A stretch of DNA of 64,000 nucleotides from Daucus carota subsp. sativus (lineage: Eukaryota > Streptophyta > Magnoliopsida > Apiales > Apiaceae). This document shows positions 1 through 11,136 of the stretch, piece by piece (positions within the stretch are counted from its first letter, which is position 1; each line of letters begins with the position of its first letter). Location of the stretch: the NCBI RefSeq assembly GCF_001625215.2, contig NC_030387.2, forward strand, positions 8,150,501 to 8,214,500. The letters run 5' to 3'. A program made the position numbers and the translations under genes. The notes beneath the pieces are model-generated. The model made no database searches. It worked only from the letters and a program-made list of their open reading frames with translations, and had not been told where the DNA came from.

Positions 1-1285
1 ATATTGACAAGAGCAAAAATAATGTCCATTCACAAACATAAGGGAGAATTTACCAACTGACACGTTGACCGGTATTTCCAACTTTTAATATTAGGCCTGC
101 TTCTGTCCAACAGTAGAAAATTTCTAAGCCGAGTTGATATAATTCTAGGCTGTGTAGCATGTATCATTAGTATAATGTTAAACTGTATTTCTGATCGTTT
201 ACTAATAGCATGACAAGTTATAGACCTTTTTGTGATTTTTGCAAGGAATGGGAGTCAGAAATCATCTCTAAATAAATTATATGCAGTAGACTATCATTTG
301 GCTAGCTGATTATGACCCGTGGTTTATGATTTCTGCACACCAGGAACAGTTGACATTTATAATTCTAACTGTATTTTACAACAGATGTTGGCAACTTGGC
401 TTGCCACAGAAGTATTCTGGCATGATAGTATGTATATTGACATTTACTCTGCACAAGAGCATCTTCAACCGCGTGAAATCTTTATCTAAAAGCAACTAAT
501 ACGCAACAAAAATCATAGGGATTATGTAAAAAAACTCAACTGTAATGACATATTGTCATTTTTCCTTCCTTCATTCCATTGAAGTGAACACAACCTAAGT
601 CTTCGGTTGGAGAACGAAGTTGGTTTAAAACAAGGCAAAGGCTCTTAAGAATTGAGGAGCGCTTGGAGAGACTGTAGGAGTTAAATTATGTTGGGGAAGC
701 TGTTAAAGTTAAATGGAGTAGTGGGTGCAATATGATCAACCTTTTTATGACTATGTAAGCAGTCAAGAGTCATGACATCGGCTGCCAAGGCCCTACTAAA
801 TTTCACACTAGTTATAATTTTACATCCACTGCATATGGGGTTTAGCTCAGCTCAGCTCATAAAAAATCTGAAATATTTACACACATAAAAAGTGACTCTT
901 TTTTTGTTACTTGTCTGTCATCTTTGTCTGTACAAATCAGAGAATGGATCCAAGTGTTGAAGTAGACGCTCGACCAAACTCAAACTGAACACAAACCACC
1001 TTTCTTTCTTTCCTTCTCTTTTCACCACACCCATTATTCCCCCACCCCCCAAACAATTTATTACAACTACATTTAGTGCTTACCAGCAATCGTATGTTTT
1101 GTTGTTTTGTTTCATTAATGAAAATTATGGATTCAGTAGTTGTTGATAGGGTCACCTAATCCAGTAACCCACTGCATAAAACTCAATGTTAGTGCTCTCT
1201 GCTTTATCATCTTTTTCAAGTTTAAAGCTTTTCAAGATTATATACATTTAACTGCACATTTCTTCATCTGGTGTCAAGTCTCGCG
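1..1285. other. Intergenic, upstream of the RING-variant gene
   Basis: I see no convincing coding exon here. The stretch presumably contains the promoter and leader of the following gene; an AT-rich TATATA-like string lies near 1239-1244, about 45 bases before the start codon. A weak inverted pair (GAGCATCTTCAACCG near 455, CGGTTGGAGAAC near 603) may be an old MITE, but I could not define its ends. Confidence 0.4.
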
Positions 1286-2810
1286 ATGGCCCATTTGGAT
1301 TTAGAATGCGGTGGTGGAGTGAGGGATGAGCAAGAGGAAGAGGAGGGGAGTGTTTGTTTTTCGGAGGCTTCTTGTTACTCTCAGTTTTATTCTGCTGATG
1401 GTTCAAGTGATGACTCTAGTTCTGATCATGAAATCTGTCAGGTTTTGGATTCTAGGAGAGTTTCGTGTTCTGTAGTTGAACCAGACTACTGTCGGGTTGA
1501 TGACAGCAACAACGGGGTTGTTCAAGTGAACGTGCAATCGGAGAGGGATTGTAGAATTTGCCAACTCAGTGTTGAGATGGATGCTGCTCACCAGGAGAAT
1601 GGCATTGCCATTGAATTAGGTTGTTCGTGCAAGGATGATCTGGCTGCTGCTCATAAGCATTGTGCCGAGGCCTGGTTCAAGATCAAGGGGAACAAGTGAG
1701 TATAAGTCTCGACACACTTACTTGAAACAGTATTCAAGTTCTCATTTGATACATTTGCTTTAAGAGATATAATTATTACCTGAAACATAGTTTGACAATC
1801 TTTCTGCATTATGAATACAGTTTTAGTAGAATGTCTATGCTTCTGTTTAAACTAGCAACTTATTTCGGTCATCAAGGTTTGCATTGATACAAGATATATC
1901 CTGATTCTTCCAGTTTTTTTTAGTTTTAGTGGAAGAAAAAGAAGAAAAGGCTAAGACGAATATGTTAATTAAAGAAGATTATGAAAAAGTAAAGCAAAAG
2001 ATAAAGTTGTTGAACAGATTGCTGATGTTTCACAGATGATTCCCTTCCTATTTGTGTCTTTATCTCAACCTATTTTAAGATTCCAATTGTGTTTGTGAAA
2101 GTAGAGATTTGACCCTAGTGCCTGCTTGGAAATCGCTGTTTCGGGCTTTTTACGATAAGAAGCCGGCTTCTATATTTCTTGACCAGTTTGTGTAAAATGC
2201 CAGAAGCATTTATAACAAGCTCAGAATGCTAGCTTTTGTTTCAGGACTTTTTTTTTTTTTTCCAAACAGTTTAATCACTCATAAATCTTAATTAACTTCT
2301 CATTTTATAGTCGGCTTCTTTGCTTTAAACCAGAAGCATTTTTTTAAATTTATCCAAACGGCCCCATAATATACTCGTCTACTCTGGTTTATTTATATTT
2401 ACTATACTACAGTCTACCGCGCTGTGCTGGTAAATATTTCACTCTATACAGATTGCAGATAGCTATTGTCTATACACGATAAGCCCAGTGAAAGGGTTAA
2501 ATTTTTGTTGATGCTCAGTCTGTAGTAGGATTATCTAATTCTGAAGCATTTTCATTATGTCAGGATATGTGAAATATGCAATTCAGTCGCACGAAATGTT
2601 GTTGGCCCAAATGACACAGAAGTAGCACAACAGGGAAATGAGGCAAACGCGATGCCAGCAACAGCAGCCTCAGCAACAGCAGCATTTTCATCATCAACCA
2701 CTGGAACACGAAAATGCTTAAATGGTCACCGCTTCCTCAATTTCCTTCTGGCTTGTATGGTGTTCGCATTTGCCATATCTTGGCTTTTCCACTTCAACAT
2801 ACCCTCATGA
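1286..2810 (+). CDS. RING-variant (RING-CH) zinc-finger membrane protein
   Basis: Two exons, 1286-1695 and 2564-2810, give 218 residues. The intron begins GTGAGT and ends CAG, and the frame joins as AA+G. The ATG at 1286 is the first methionine of the open frame. An acidic, Ser-rich N-terminal half is followed by a C4HC3 RING-CH finger: C89-x2-C92, C113-x-C115, H123-x2-C126, and C139-x2-C142, which lies just after the exon junction. A conserved Trp sits at 130. An Ala/Ser/Thr-rich linker follows, then one hydrophobic segment (about 194-212), and the protein ends a few residues later. RING-CH proteins are typically E3 ubiquitin ligases, often membrane anchored. The short form with one C-terminal membrane segment resembles a plant family annotated only as RING/FYVE/PHD proteins, so E3 activity is inferred from the fold. 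Intron 1 carries a hAT-like MITE. Confidence 0.88.
2095..2375. mobile_element. hAT-like MITE fragment in intron 1 of the RING-variant gene
   Basis: The sequence resembles the better-preserved MITE at 55645-55891. Both contain AATGCTAGCTTTTGTTTCAG, a series of AAGCACTT/AGAAGC-type repeats, and a right end reading CCAAACGGCCCC. It is degenerate and its ends are approximate. Confidence 0.55.
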
Positions 2811-3222
2811 ATTCCCACTCAGAAGTTGGTCTTTTAAGTTCATCAGCAATCAGCAACAGCATAAGTTTAGGGAGAAATGGGTTGAACGTGCTGCCAAATT
2901 TTGGAGGCACAGCCTTCCAGTTCCACTACTATAAGTAACTTTATTTTTACAATCATATTCAAGTTTCTCATCTGTAAGGGCCTTGCTCAAGTAAACAAGT
3001 GAATAATAAATCATAAGTATCTTATTATGATTTATAAATGATTAAAATATTTTGATGCGATTTTTAAATTATTTGAGTGTTTCGGTAATTTTATTTCAGA
3101 TACTGGTAATTAAGAAAAATAATAGCACTTTTGGAAAAAAAGGTAAAAAAACATAGAAGTTATGTATGATAAGAGGAAAAAATAACTTTTAAAAACATCC
3201 ATATTTTTTACACAAACATATA

Positions 3223-3503
3223 CTCTCTCCGTCCCTCGGATAAGTATACATATGGATTGGACACGGATACTAAGAAAAATGTATAAAATAATTTGGAATA
3301 ATGGGAAAGAGAAAGAAAAGTAGGTAAATTAGTGGTATCCATCAATATATAATTGATAAATTTGAAAAAGTAGTTGCAAGCAGTGAGTGGGTGGTCTTTT
3401 TATATTGTAAAAATTTACTATTTTGAAATTTTTTTAAAATATATAAAATTTAGTGGTACATCCAAAAAAAAAAAGTTTATAAGATAAAATGAGATGGAGA
3501 GAG
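3223..3503. mobile_element. Stowaway-like MITE, 281 bp
   Basis: The left end CTCTCTCCGTCCCTCGGATA and the right end ATGGAGAGAG form a terminal inverted repeat. Both sides are flanked by TA (3221-3222 and 3504-3505), the usual Stowaway target. The internal sequence is noncoding and AT-rich. It is related to the copy starting at 60211 (shared TATACATATGG and a GGTTAAG-like motif). Confidence 0.75.
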
Positions 3504-3601
3504 TACAAAGGAGTAAAAACCGACTTATTAATAAATAAAAAAAGGGACCGACTTCTTGTAGCACAAACCCCTCCGTGGAGCGTGCGGTATATTATCATTA
3601 C

Positions 3602-4271
3602 TAGGGGTGTGCATGGTGCGGTTTGGTGCGGTTCCGGACATTAACCGTTACCAAACCGATGAATGCGGTTCGGTTCGGTTAATCATCATTAACCGTAACC
3701 GCACCAACTAAAACGGTTTTTCGGTTGCGGTTAACCATTAGTCGGTTGCGGTTTTTTTTTTCGGTTTTTCCACTATTATTTGCTACTCTTGTGCATAATG
3801 ATTTTTTAAAAAAAATATAAATTTTCATGAAAATGTACAATATCTTCGGTTACTATTTACTATTGTTTTTATATGAGGATATAGGAAACATTACATACTT
3901 TCATCTAAAAAACCTTAATACACAATAGAAACTAAAACATACATATTTTGACAAGAAATTAGATGATGTCAAGTCAATAAAATTACCCAAAATCAATTAA
4001 TCATGAAATTCAAATAAAAAGTTTTGAAAAAGTACATAAATGAAAAAAGTAGAATAGGTTTCATAATAAAATTTGATCGGCAGATTAACAACATAAATAT
4101 TTCTGCTTTGTGGCAAATCACAATAGCCCTAGTTTTCGATCAAGCGCTCCTCCAAATATTTGGGTGTCCGGTTATTTAAGTTACTCAGCAAGTATGCAAG
4201 TATGGAAGAAGAACCTCCATATAAAATTAGATGTGAAGTTTAAAAATGACTAAGGTGCTTTATTACTATTA

Positions 4272-4336
<65 letters not shown>

Positions 4337-4499
4337 TCGGTTAATTTCGGTGCGGTTTTAGCATAAAACCGAAAATAAAACCGCACCACTAATTTCGGTT
4401 TTTTATCTCGGTTATTTTCGGTTTTATTTGCGGTTTGGTTTTTTTTCGGTGTGGTTTTTCGGGTTTTTTTGCGGTTTCGGTTTTTCCTGCTCGCCCCTA
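3602..4499. mobile_element. Nonautonomous hAT-like element, 898 bp, with perfect 8-bp TSD
   Basis: Terminal repeats TAGGGGTGTGCA (left) and, on the other strand, TAGGGGCGAGCA (right) bound the element. The same eight bases, ATCATTAC, lie immediately outside each end (3594-3601 and 4500-4507), as expected for hAT transposition. Both subterminal zones (3610-3770 and 4330-4490) are dense arrays of CGGTTCGGTTTCGGTT-type repeats, while the middle is AT-rich and noncoding. An (AT)n microsatellite runs from about 4274 to 4332. No transposase frame is present. Confidence 0.85.
4274..4332. repeat. (AT)n microsatellite
   Basis: Nearly perfect dinucleotide AT repeat of about 58 bases, inside the 3602-4499 hAT-like element. 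Confidence 0.95.
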
Positions 4500-4532
4500 A
4501 TCATTACAGTATGCGTGGGCAAACAGCCTTTT

Positions 4533-5177
4533 AGGGGTGTAATTCGAGTCTGGCGGCTCGCGAGCTCGCTCGATTCGAACTCGTTTAAGTGGGCTTGGCT
4601 CGACTCGTTAAACGAATCGAATTCGGATAAAGATTCTGGTTCATTTAATTAAATGAGCCGGCTCGATTCGACTCGTGAAATTAAACAAGTCGAGTTCGAA
4701 TAGAGGTTTAGGCTCGATTAAGTGTAAAATTATACGAGCGGGCTCGACTCAACTCGTTAAACGAGCCAAATTCGGACAAAGGTTCCGGTTCGTTTAATTA
4801 AACGAGCCGGCTCCGCTCGACTCGTGAAATTAAACAAGCGGATTTCGAGTAAAGGTTTAGACTCGATTAGTGTAAAATTATACGAGTGGGCTCGGCTCGA
4901 CTCGTCAAACGAGCCTAACTCGGACAAAGGTTCTCGACTCGTGAAATTAAAGAAGCTGAGTTCGGATAGAGGTTTAGGCTCGATTAAGTGTAAAATTATA
5001 TGAGCGCGCTCGCTCGACTCGTTAAAATTGGCTCGTTTAACTAAACAAGCCGGCTCGACTCGACTCAGACAAAGATTTAGACTCGATTAGTTAAATGAAC
5101 CGGCTCGGACTCGATTAAACTTGGCTCGAATTAGGCTCGATTCAAAAATCGGCCGGCTCTTCTCGAATTACATCCCT
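4533..5177. mobile_element. Second hAT-like nonautonomous element, 645 bp
   Basis: A 16-bp terminal inverted repeat, AGGGGTGTAATTCGAG on the left and AGGGATGTAATTCGAG on the right (other strand), bounds repeats such as GGCTCGACTCGTTAAACGAG. These recur about every 120-130 bases through the whole element and alternate with TTTAATTAAA. Flanking bases (GCCTTTT left, GTCTTTG right) look like a decayed target duplication. It starts only 26 bases after the duplicated target of the previous element and has no coding capacity. Confidence 0.75.
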
Positions 5178-5427
5178 GTCTTTGCACCATATCAATTTTT
5201 AAACTTTATCGATGTTCATTCGAATTCCCGAATAATTCATTTATAATCCACTTCACCTTACATAATAAATAATATTTTTTTTAGAATTTTGCCAAACACT
5301 CTTTAGAATTAGTGTTTTAGAAATCGGGAATCGACCTAGTCGGTTGATTTACCGATTTAGAATTAATCGAAAATTGGGAATTAATCAGAAGGATTAATCA
5401 AAATGAAATGGATGTATTTTAATATTA

Positions 5428-5609
5428 GGGTTTGTTTAGTGTGTGCCATGGGTACATGCTAAGCACAGAAACTCATAAATTTGGTGTGTTTTTATTGGTG
5501 TGAATGCAGGAGGCCATCGTTATTAAAGGGATGTAAGCCAATCAAAACATGAAAAAACAATCAAATTTTATGCTTATTGTGTGCCCATGGGCATACCATA
5601 GAAAAACCG
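5428..5609. mobile_element. Mutator-like MITE copy 1, 182 bp, 9-bp TSD
   Basis: A perfect 9-base duplication TTAATATTA flanks the element (5419-5427 and 5610-5618). The ends are inverted: GGGTTTGTTTAGTGTGTGCC on the left, and on the right strand CGGTTTTTCTATGGTATGCC. Each terminal repeat carries the palindromic core TGTGCCCATGGGCAYA followed by a GCTAAGCAC-like motif. The 9-bp duplication points to Mutator-family transposition. Two further copies lie at 8534-8725 and 41177-41338. Confidence 0.85.
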
Positions 5610-5899
5610 TTAATATTAAAATGTTATTCAATATCCAGTTATTATTATTTTGGTTATTTATTAATAAACTTATCCTTACTATATCATAAATTCAATAATC
5701 GTTCATATTTAAAATGTTATAGTATTTTAATAAATTATTATATATATTCTTTATTAAGAAAATTTTAAAACAATTAATCGGATTTTAAAATATCAAATCG
5801 ATCAGCAACATTGAAGGGGATTAATTAATCAGTTAAATCCACCATATTTTTAGAACGCGGCTTAAAAACACATAAATTCAGAATTAGTGTACGCAGAAA

Positions 5900-6261
5900 C
5901 ATGGAAGAGTTTGGTAAGAAAACGAATTGGGCCTGGGAATAAATCTGAGTCCAACAAATGATAGAGGTCCAGTTCGAAGTTAGCACAAGCGTAGATGCAA
6001 TTTGTACAAAAAAATAGTGTAGATGTTATGCTGACTCCACTTTCTCGTGATCTCTCTCTCTCAGCAAAATCTCTCTACAGCTACAGCAGCTCAAGATAAA
6101 CCAGTATTACTAGTATCAGCACCCCTTTTCACCAGGTACTAATTTAATTCTCTGCAAACTACTACTTGTCCCTTGTGTTCTGAGCTTGATTTGTCTGGAT
6201 ATTTTGTTTGTATATCTGTATCTCTCTGCAGTTTATGACTTGAATTTGCTTCTGTTCAGCT
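5900..6261 (+). promoter_or_regulatory. Promoter and leader of the UVR/NTF2-like gene, with a 5'-leader intron
   Basis: A CT-rich tract (6050-6075) is typical of plant core-promoter or leader regions. A splice donor follows CACCAG at 6136, and an acceptor (TTCTGTTCAG, ending 6259) lies two bases before the start codon, so a leader intron of about 124 bases (6136-6259) is likely. Inferred from splice-like sequences only. Confidence 0.5.
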
Positions 6262-9200
6262 ATGGAGATTTCAAATCTCTTGATCAAACCTCGCTTCCCT
6301 CACTATTATCTCTCCTTTTCTGTAAGTAATGTATTTCGAATTTCCTCACATCTTGTTCTTTATTTTTTACTTGCTGTATGTCTAATTATTTGCGTATTAT
6401 TAAGCCAATATACAGGGTTTTCTGAAAATTAGCTTCACATCATTATATATGCCCAAAATACTAATTGCAAAACACCTAGAGAGATTAGCAGCAAAGAAAA
6501 TTTTGGAGATGAATATTTCAAATGTGCACCCAATTGCGTATTTGATGCAGGGGGACTGTTTATTTAATTTTATAAAAGGGGCTGTGTTTTCCTGTCACAG
6601 GATACAATTTTTGTGTATATTATTGCACCCCTTTATAACTTGTGCTTTTCTTTACATTACGGTATTTTTATTCATTTTGTTGGAGACATCATGAGTTTTT
6701 TGCATGTCTGGAGTGGAGATATATAGTTAGTAATTGGCTTAAATGGCGTTTTTATCACTCAACTGATATCCAAGTTGCAAGTGGATCATCCGGTTAGGCT
6801 TGCCTTGGGTGAACATGTTGCCATTTAACCTGTTAGTAATCTGACTTTTGCATAGTTTTAGCTCTACAGATTGATATAAGAGCAAGTCCAATAGGTTACC
6901 TATTCCATTATCTATTGATAATATAAAATAATGAATCCTAGTGAGTCTTAGTGATTTAGGTAATCTATTTTTAGTGTCAACTCCAATAGCAATCCCTATA
7001 TTTGTTCCCTTATTATTATTTTAAGAATAAATTTGAGAGAGAGAAGGGGGAAAAGGAGGCAAAAGACAAAGAAAGGAGAGAGATGAATTTTTTATTCATA
7101 AATATTAAATAGGTAATGGCTAGAGGTTACTTAAAAATAGGTAATGGCTAGGAGATTTGAGGATGTGCTAGTGATTTAGGTAACCACTAGGATAGTGTTG
7201 GACTGCCTCTTTTGTGATACATTACCTAAATATGAGTTTAGGAGCTCATTTAAGTAACCTACTGAACTTGCTCTATTACCTATTGGCTTCATTTGGAAGT
7301 GAAGATGCATAAAATGTAGCCACTCTAAAAATATATTTACAGATATCTATATATAGTTACATACATATACTTTAATTAGATTCCTAGTAATAAAATGCAA
7401 CATTCAGGGAGTTTCTATATCATAATTTTAACACCCTTATAAGTTTTAGCAGTTGCTTACCTTTGACTGGAGCTCGCAGCAAAATTAAAAAGAACATCAT
7501 TAGTATTAACATATTATATACATACACTAAATACATGATAACAATATTTGTGTATGCAATAGATTTTAGCTTTATTATCATAGAAAAATACGATTCTTCA
7601 AAAAAAAACAAGAAGAAACAAGTACATGAGGCAAACTCTGATTTTGTTTAAATATGTGGGATATGTCAGCTAGTTTGGATTTAAGAAGAAAATGAGAAGA
7701 GAAAAAGTATAGAACATCATTTCCTTTTCATTCCTAATCTCAATATGTTGAGCATCATTTAGCATAAGACTTTTTAAAATAACTAATCATTATTTCTTCA
7801 TATCTGTTTCTTATTACTTCCAAGATTACTCTCGCTAAAGAAGCTACTATACCACTATATGTATCGTTTAAAAAGGGATGATTACTTTCTAGTTTCTGCA
7901 CTGATTGACGAAGACCCTTAAACTGCAATACTGAAAAATGTTTTCCTAATCCTTCTTTTTACAGTAATTTGAATTTTAATTGTAGCGACTTACATAACTA
8001 CCTGCCAGATCCATGCTATGGATATATAAATAATTGCAGAGGAGTATGGTGATGTTTTATATAAACTATGGATAATTGACTGCTGAACTAATTTGTGGAG
8101 CTCACTATATGTATATATAAAATTCTATTCTCATAGTGGAAAGTGAAATCTATCTGTTGATGTCACCTTCAATGTCAGGGAATTAAATCCAATATCAGGG
8201 AGCTCTACAGCCTACCATGTTCAAGTATAAATCATTTACGTTGCAGTGGGAAGGCAGAGCTTTATCCGGGTCAGCAGTTCCTCCTTTACAGTCCGACTCC
8301 TGCTAATTTAATATTACATAGTGTATTAGTATAGGCATATGTTATGGTAGCTTTGCTTGACTTGATTTACTATTCAATTGAGAATTGACCAATTTGACTG
8401 TTTGGTTGCCAGTGTCACTGGTACTCTTAGTCTCTAGTCGTATCGGTGGTACTAATAGTCTTCATTTATACTTGGTCAATGCAATAAATACAATAATAAA
8501 TGAAAGATTTCTACAAAAGTTAGTTTTTCTAAACGGTTTGGCTAGTGTGTGCCCATGGGCACATGCTAAGCACTAACATTAATAAAAATGGAGGGTTTTG
8601 ATTGGTGTGGTTGTTGTAACTGCAGGGGGTCCATCATTATTAAAGAAGGTAAGCCAATAGAAACCCTCCAATTTCATAAATTTTGGTGCTTAGTGTGTGC
8701 CCATGGGCACACCATAGAAAAATCGTTTTCTAAATATGTGTAATTTGTTCAAAAGTGGACATGTATTATGAAACGGAGGGAGTATCATTTTTCAAATTTT
8801 CTTTTCCTGAATAAAAGTTTAACATCTATATTTTTATTCAGAAAAAGAAAATTTGAATAATAATGTGTAGAAATACGTTTTTTTTTTGCACATCAAAACA
8901 TGTGCAAAAAGTCAAAGCGACTAATATAAAGGAACGGAGGGAGTACTTATTATTGACAATGTCCGGTCAAGGTGTTGCGTGACAAAAAGCCTGACAAGTC
9001 AGGCACCATTTGGGCCTTAAAAAGCTCAGGATGTTGCTAAAAATATGGCTCTGCTTTTTCTGACAACCGGGCCTGTCAGGGAAATGTACGGCCTGTTTTA
9101 GGCCCGCGGACTGGGCCAGGCCAAGATTTTTTCCTTGTCAGGCTTTTTGTTTCCAGATCGGGTTGGATCTTGGGCTTACGATGTTTTAAACAACTCTAGG

Positions 9201-10537
9201 GAAATTGATGGAGGATACAATAATAATTGAGGTGCAAAAGAAGGTTTGAGAAGATTAAAATAAAAATAATAATAAGGTGCTAATGATAAGATCTGTGAGG
9301 ATGCCAATAGGAAAATGAGTGTGTGTTCTACTTCAAACTTGGGGATGTGACTGAGGAAGAAATGAGATAAATAATTGTTTATAATTTATAAGTGTCTAGT
9401 AAGTAGTAACTTATTCTCATTTTATTCTTTAACTAAACAAGAGTTGGTATATATTTAGAAACCACATAAAGCAGCTGACAGCTTATGCTGGATATGAGAA
9501 CTTTCAAGGAATTATGGCAAAAAGATGCTTTCCGTGTTGTAAAATTACACAAAAGTAATCAGCCTCTGTAAACTTTGGAACAACTCTTGGTCTCTCTCTC
9601 ACCGCCATCAGTATCACTCCCTCCCTCCACACATACATACACACGTAGGTATGATGTTACACTGATTGTTAGTGTTTTAGCTTGGGTATATAATTGCAAA
9701 CATTCTTATATCCCTTACAAAATACACTCTGATGCTTTTAGTTTTCATAAGAATGTCCATTTGATTATTTGTGCTCTTCTCCGACAAGCGTAGAGGCCAA
9801 ATCTCTTGAAATATATTTGGACCAAATATTATCCTATTCTTAGCTGTCTAGTCCCTCTCTGTTATTATATCCAACTGGTAAGCATCAAAATGCTTAATAT
9901 CGTCATATATTTACTTAACAATGCAAGTTGGTACCTAATTTAGATTAAAAAAATTAGTGCAGTACCCTTTGGAAAAGCTTCACGTTCACACTTACTGAAG
10001 ACATGTCATGTTAAGAGCGAGGACTCAGAGGGGACTTTGACTGGTGAAAGCATTATAATGAATAAGCAGAGCTTAGAGCGTGAACTACAGAATGCTATTG
10101 ATGAGGAGAACTATGCACGTGCAGCGAAAATCAGGGACAGCCTCCGTAATCTCCAGGAAGATAGCAAGGCTTCAGTACTAGCAGCCAATGCTCAATTTTA
10201 CAATTCGTTCAGGAACGGTGATCTGGTTACAATGCAAGCACTGTGGTCAAAAGGGGATAATGTTTGCGTTGTACACCCTGGTGTGAGTGGCATATCTGGA
10301 TATGACCTTGTAATGGGAAGCTGGGAATTTGTTTGGGCAGATTATGAGTTTCCACTGCAGATTGAGGTTAAAGATGTCCAGGTTAATGTCAGAGGTGATC
10401 TCGGGTATGTAACCTGCATTGAAATGGTCAAGACAAAGGGCAAAAGCTGGGGTAGGCAGTTTGCTACTAATGTGTTTGAGAAGATCAATGGTCAATGGTT
10501 TATGTGTATTCATCATGCATCATATGTGGACTTATAA
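6262..10537 (+). CDS. UVR-motif plus NTF2/SnoaL-like domain protein, probably plastid-targeted
   Basis: The C-terminal exon (about 9958-10537) is secure. It encodes a UVR-like helical hairpin (LERELQNAIDEENYARAAKI) followed by an NTF2/SnoaL-like fold (AQFYNSFRNGDLVTMQALWS, then VVHPGVSGISG, GSWEF, WGRQFATNVFEKINGQWFM) and the stop. The N-terminal exon is likely 6262-6321 (MEISNLLIKPRFPHYYLSFS, then GTAAGT), Ser- and hydrophobic-rich and free of acid except Glu2, like a transit-peptide start. A small middle exon at 8246-8269 (after TTGCAG, WEGRALSG) joins in frame to TGCAGTACCC at 9958, but its donor GTCAGC is weak, so the middle of the model is uncertain. Plant relatives are annotated only as NTF2-family proteins; the substrate is unknown. 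Introns 1 and 2 hold several MITEs. Confidence 0.7.
6880..7273. mobile_element. Tourist-like (PIF/Harbinger) MITE, 394 bp, copy A
   Basis: The left end GAGCAAGTCCAATAGGTTAC and the right end GTAACCTACTGAACTTGCTC are inverted. The family is the same as the 394-bp copy at 25347-25740, which lies in the opposite orientation and retains a clean TTA duplication. The flanks here are decayed. It lies in intron 1 of the UVR/NTF2-like gene. Confidence 0.8.
8466..8784. mobile_element. Truncated Stowaway-like MITE, interrupted by a Mutator-like MITE
   Basis: From about 8466 to 8533 and again from 8735 to 8784, the sequence matches in reverse the 5' half of the MITE at 23900-24178 (ATACTTGGTCAATGC, AATAATAAATGAAAG, AAAAGTGGACATGTATTATG, ending GAAACGGAGGGAG). 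The half beyond 8466 is missing. The interruption is the insertion at 8534-8725. Confidence 0.75.
8534..8725. mobile_element. Mutator-like MITE copy 2, 192 bp, 9-bp TSD, nested
   Basis: A perfect 9-base duplication TTTTCTAAA flanks it (8525-8533 and 8726-8734). Ends CGGTTTGGCTAGTGTGTGCC and, on the other strand, CGATTTTTCTATGGTGTGCC are inverted, and each contains the 16-base palindrome GTGCCCATGGGCAC with its flanking GT/AC. It sits inside an older Stowaway-like MITE, giving a clear insertion order. Confidence 0.88.
8785..8948. mobile_element. Stowaway-like fragment sharing a hairpin core with the 49.3-kb MITE
   Basis: This abuts the previous MITE and ends GGAACGGAGGGAGTA. An internal inverted repeat (AAATTTTCTTTTCCTGAATA with TTTATTCAGAAAAAGAAAAT) is also found at about 49340-49400. 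The left terminus is not evident. Confidence 0.55.
8963..9180. repeat. Subterminal-repeat remnant (CCTGACAAGTCAGGC type)
   Basis: Short inverted motifs based on AAAGCCTGACAAGTCAGGC and GGCCTGTCAGG recur on both sides of the region, similar in style to hAT-like subterminal repeats. No target duplication was found, so the ends are approximate. Confidence 0.4.
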
Positions 10538-11136
10538 ATTAAAGTACTAGTAGAAAAGACATCTTCATGTAGCACCTTATATTGTATCCAACACTTTGTA
10601 AGCTTGTTGTAATTTTGAATGTACTCCCAGCTTCCCTTGGCAAATCATACAGTTACTCTAAACATTTTGATTTACAGGGAATCAGCATATTGTTGATAGA
10701 TCAAATTAAGAACAATGGAAATGTGAGAAGTGGGAGAATTGGAATGTAACATTCCAACATTATTCTAAAACCATATTCAGCAACATTTAGAATTAATGAA
10801 AAGAGTAAACAGTTTAAATGCCAAAATTACAATACTACACAGAATAATGCAATTTAGGCAAGATTCATTGAGATATCTGGTAATAATTCTTCTCATTGCT
10901 AGTATCATTGTTACTTTCTTCAGGGTAAGATGTTACTATATACACAATGAAACATGTGAAACCAAATTAGATGGTCATATCTAAATCCTAAACAGACTTA
11001 TTGCTCAAGTTCCACTGGATCTACAGAATCGGACTTTACAAACTTATTGAGACAATTAATGAAGTGTAGAAGCCTCATATCTAATGCTAAGCTATTTTAA
11101 GAACTGCACAACTAAATGGCAATACCTATGCCAGGA
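10538..11136. other. Convergent 3' intergenic region
   Basis: This holds the presumed 3' untranslated regions of the UVR/NTF2-like gene (+) and the DUF3527 gene (-). No other gene, RNA or repeat was recognised. Confidence 0.5.
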
